Assembly: GCA_023473795.1 (NCBI GenBank)
Contig: JAMCYS010000097.1
Coordinates: 1 to 60,931 of the forward strand
Reading direction: 5' to 3'
DNA from: Chloroflexota bacterium
Lineage (GTDB): Bacteria; Chloroflexota; UBA6077; FW602-bin22; JAMCYS01
Length of the DNA: 60,931 bases
Each line of letters opens with the position of its first letter. Within the stretch, counting starts at the first letter, position 1. Below are positions 59,171 to 60,931 of the stretch, one piece after another. A program made the position numbers and the translations under genes. The notes under the pieces were generated by a model. That model saw only the letters and a program-made list of their open reading frames with translations. It had not been told where the DNA came from and ran no database searches.

Positions 59171-60547
59171 TTACCGCTGGGCCTTAGCTAGGGCGTCTGC
59201 CGCCTCTTTTTGCCCCGCGGCCAGGGCGTCCTTAGGCGCAGTGTTGCCCAGAACCGCCGCCTCCCACGCCCGTGCCAACGCGAGCAACACTCCTGAGATG
59301 CCGATGACGGGGGGAGTGGCGGACGCGTATGCCATCGAATCAACGAAAGCCTTCGCGTTTGGATCCTCCTTGAGGAACTTCTGGTAGACGTCGGTCTTGA
59401 CCGTGGCTTCAGTTGTCGGTAGGCCGTACGTCGCGGCGCACCAGCGGCTGTTGTTCTTCGGGTCGGTCCACCAGGCGACCAGCCGCGAAAAAGCCTGCTG
59501 CTTCCCAGGGTCTTTAACCGCGGCCAGCAGCGTCCAGTAGTTGCCCGCGAAGGCCGTGCCCCTGGTCTTGCGTTTGGGCATCTCAGCGGTCACCGTCTTG
59601 AACTTCCCCGTCTTGAGCTGCAGAAGCCAGGCCGGGAACAGCATACAGGCCCCGAACTTCCCGGTGGTATAATCGTTGTACGTCTGTAGCTGCGCGTAGG
59701 ACTTCTGGGGGTTCACCTTGTACTTTTGGACTAGGTCCACGCCGAACTGGAAGGTCTCCAGCATCTCGGGCGTGTTGAACGCGGGCTGTTTCAAGTCCGG
59801 CGTCATCACATCGCTTCCGGCCGCCATCAAGAGTGACCTGACCTGGCCAGCTGTATTCGAGTCCCCCGCGTTCGGGAACGCGATGCCCCACTGTCCCTGC
59901 CCCGCCTTGGTGACCTTCAGCCCGGCGTCTACCAGCTCGTCCCAGGTATCGGGCACCTTCGTGACGCCTGCGGCGTCGAGGAGGTCCTTGTTGTAGGCCA
60001 TTGCGCCCAGGCCACCCTGGACCGCAATACCGTACTGCCTGCCTTCGCGGATGGTAGCGCCGTCGAAGGCCTTCAGTATGGGCACCGGCAGCTTTACGAT
60101 GTCGTCCAACGGCGCCAGAACCTTGTCTCTTGCCAGCTCAGGTGGGATGTTGCCCGGCAAGTGGTAGACATCGGGTGGAGCACCGCCAGCGACCGCGGTT
60201 AGCAGCTTGGCCTGGATCTCACCCGCGCCCACGGCGACCAAGTTAAGCTCGATGTCCGCGTTGTCTTTCTTGAACTCGCCCAAGAACTGATTGAGCACCT
60301 CCAGATTGGCCCCGGCGAAATGGGTCCAGGTCTCCAGCGTCACCGTCCCAGCCGGCTTCGCCGGTGCCTGCGTGGGCGCCCCTGTGGTTTGCTGGGGTTT
60401 CGTGGCCTCGGGCTTGGCCGTCGGTACGGGAGCGGCAGCAGGAGCGCACGCTCCGATGAGCGATCCTGCCGCGAAGACCGGGAACCCGAGGACGGCACCC
60501 TTCAGTAGACGACGGCGTGTCATCTTGTGGTAAGCGAGCCTGCTCAT
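59171..60547 (-). CDS. Sugar ABC importer binding lipoprotein (SBP_bac_1)
   Basis: 458 residues. Twin-arginine signal TRRRLLKGAVLGFPVFAAGS then lipobox IGAC, Thr/Pro linker (KPQQTTGAPTQAPAKPAG), then fold: VTLETWTHFAGANLEVLNQF, NADIELNLVAVGAGEIQAKL, GGAPPDVYHLPGNIPPELAR, YGIAVQGGLGAMAYNKDLLD, GQWGIAFPNAGDSNTAG, NYWTLLAAVKDPGKQQAFSR. Family 1 binding protein for oligosaccharides/glycerol-3-phosphate type importers. Export by Tat is suggested by the RRR motif. No partner genes in the window (the upstream side is cut). Confidence 0.9.
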   Translation of the reverse strand: MSRLAYHKMTRRRLLKGAVLGFPVFAAGSLIGACAPAAAPVPTAKPEATKPQQTTGAPTQAPAKPAGTVTLETWTHFAGANLEVLNQFLGEFKKDNADIELNLVAVGAGEIQAKLLTAVAGGAPPDVYHLPGNIPPELARDKVLAPLDDIVKLPVPILKAFDGATIREGRQYGIAVQGGLGAMAYNKDLLDAAGVTKVPDTWDELVDAGLKVTKAGQGQWGIAFPNAGDSNTAGQVRSLLMAAGSDVMTPDLKQPAFNTPEMLETFQFGVDLVQKYKVNPQKSYAQLQTYNDYTTGKFGACMLFPAWLLQLKTGKFKTVTAEMPKRKTRGTAFAGNYWTLLAAVKDPGKQQAFSRLVAWWTDPKNNSRWCAATYGLPTTEATVKTDVYQKFLKEDPNAKAFVDSMAYASATPPVIGISGVLLALARAWEAAVLGNTAPKDALAAGQKEAADALAKAQR

Positions 60548-60618
60548 GATGATTCTCCTCCTTACGAAATGTCGGCTCGATGCCGTTTGGAACGCGGGAG
60601 CTCCCTGCTAGTGCATGA

Positions 60619-60931
60619 TCAGACAGCATTTTCGGTGATACCCAAGTGAGCGTCATGTTGGCAATGGAAATGGGCGCAGACTCGGTCGGCCAACTCCTGG
60701 GCGCTAAGCAGTCGGTCGGGCTCGACCACCTTGCGCTTGGCGTGAATCCAGCGCGGCTCTATCGGGCTCAGCCAGGGGCTCTTGACCGGCAGATAGCAGG
60801 CGATGATCCGCACGCCCTGGCCTTCCCGCTTGACTCGACGGTTGTGCTCCCTGAGCCAAGCGCGCACTTCTCGACTCACGTGCCAGGGAGCATTGTCCCA
60901 GACCAGCAAGAGCGCTCGCTTGCCCAAGCAT
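60619..60931 (-). mobile_element. IS630-family transposase, 3' part, gene runs off the window
   Basis: The frame contains LLLVWDNAPWHVSREVRAWL, YLPVKSPWLSPIEPRWIHAK, i.e. the C-terminal DDE domain (Asp in VWDNAPWH, Glu in SPIEPRW) of IS630-type transposases, stopping at 60619. The 5' part lies beyond 60931. The element end should be just 3' of the stop. Confidence 0.8.

Overview
The window is bacterial chromosome: GC-rich, densely coded on both strands, with frequent GTG and TTG starts behind strong GGAGG ribosome sites and -10 boxes close to TATAAT. The mix of genes (DUF1992, CxxC zinc-ribbon, KGG-repeat, CsbD, YggT and GlsB stress proteins, an RpoD-like sigma factor, PMT-type glycosyltransferase, PknB-like kinase, proline/threonine-rich lipoprotein linkers) fits a member of the Chloroflexota. 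That placement is inference; no rRNA is present to prove it.

Layout. 1-7.9 kb is worn accessory DNA: a small orphan protein (SGRW type) with a paralogue at 6 kb, a decayed KGG gene, a promoter/terminator-bounded RNA candidate, a response regulator, a 5'-truncated Na+/solute symporter, an alkylsulfatase, and remnants of IS5-type and IS21-type elements, the former lying at the broken 5' end of a membrane-protein gene. 8.0-17.0 kb is a stress and envelope island: CsbD, YggT, an RpoD-like sigma factor, a small membrane protein, GlsB, an MgtA-type P-ATPase, FtsH and bL25/Ctc. Three transcription units here share a ~52 bp upstream element (8264, 10278, 16011), which suggests one shared regulator, perhaps the sigma factor encoded among them. 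17-19.9 kb has a TPR protein, a hypothetical protein and a zinc-ribbon protein. 20.5-26.9 kb is a xylose-type ABC importer (binding protein, ATPase, permease) followed by a large Cache/PAS histidine kinase with its own promoter.

26.9-36.6 kb: an ImmA/IrrE-type metallopeptidase whose promoter carries a LexA-like GAAC-N4-GTTC operator, an XRE regulator, a two-repeat protein, a KGG stress protein, a secreted trypsin-like protease, a PMT-type glycosyltransferase, a response-regulator/thioredoxin-reductase fusion, a cNMP-domain/TPR chimera and a response regulator. 37.0 kb holds the most striking item: a C_GCAxxG_C_C redox protein with an in-frame UGA at its first conserved cysteine, followed 11 nt later by a hairpin very like the E. 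coli fdhF SECIS. It is very probably a selenoprotein that standard gene callers would truncate. 37.5-49.2 kb is mostly ordinary chromosome (DUF1992, LiaF-like, MurB, DNA methylase, SLC13-type permease, PknB-like kinase, P-loop kinase, glutamate dehydrogenase, HD hydrolase), with several unlisted small genes and an 18-codon ORF between its own promoter and terminator.

49.4-60.9 kb starts with tRNA-Phe and, beside it, an integrase fragment, then becomes a mosaic: intact alcohol dehydrogenase, VOC, hydroxyacid dehydrogenase, cupin, metallo-hydrolase and two ABC binding proteins, all on the minus strand, interleaved with broken cupin, metallo-hydrolase, SDR and phosphodiesterase genes, ending in an IS630-type transposase cut by the window edge. 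This looks like an integrated and decaying catabolic island at a tRNA gene.
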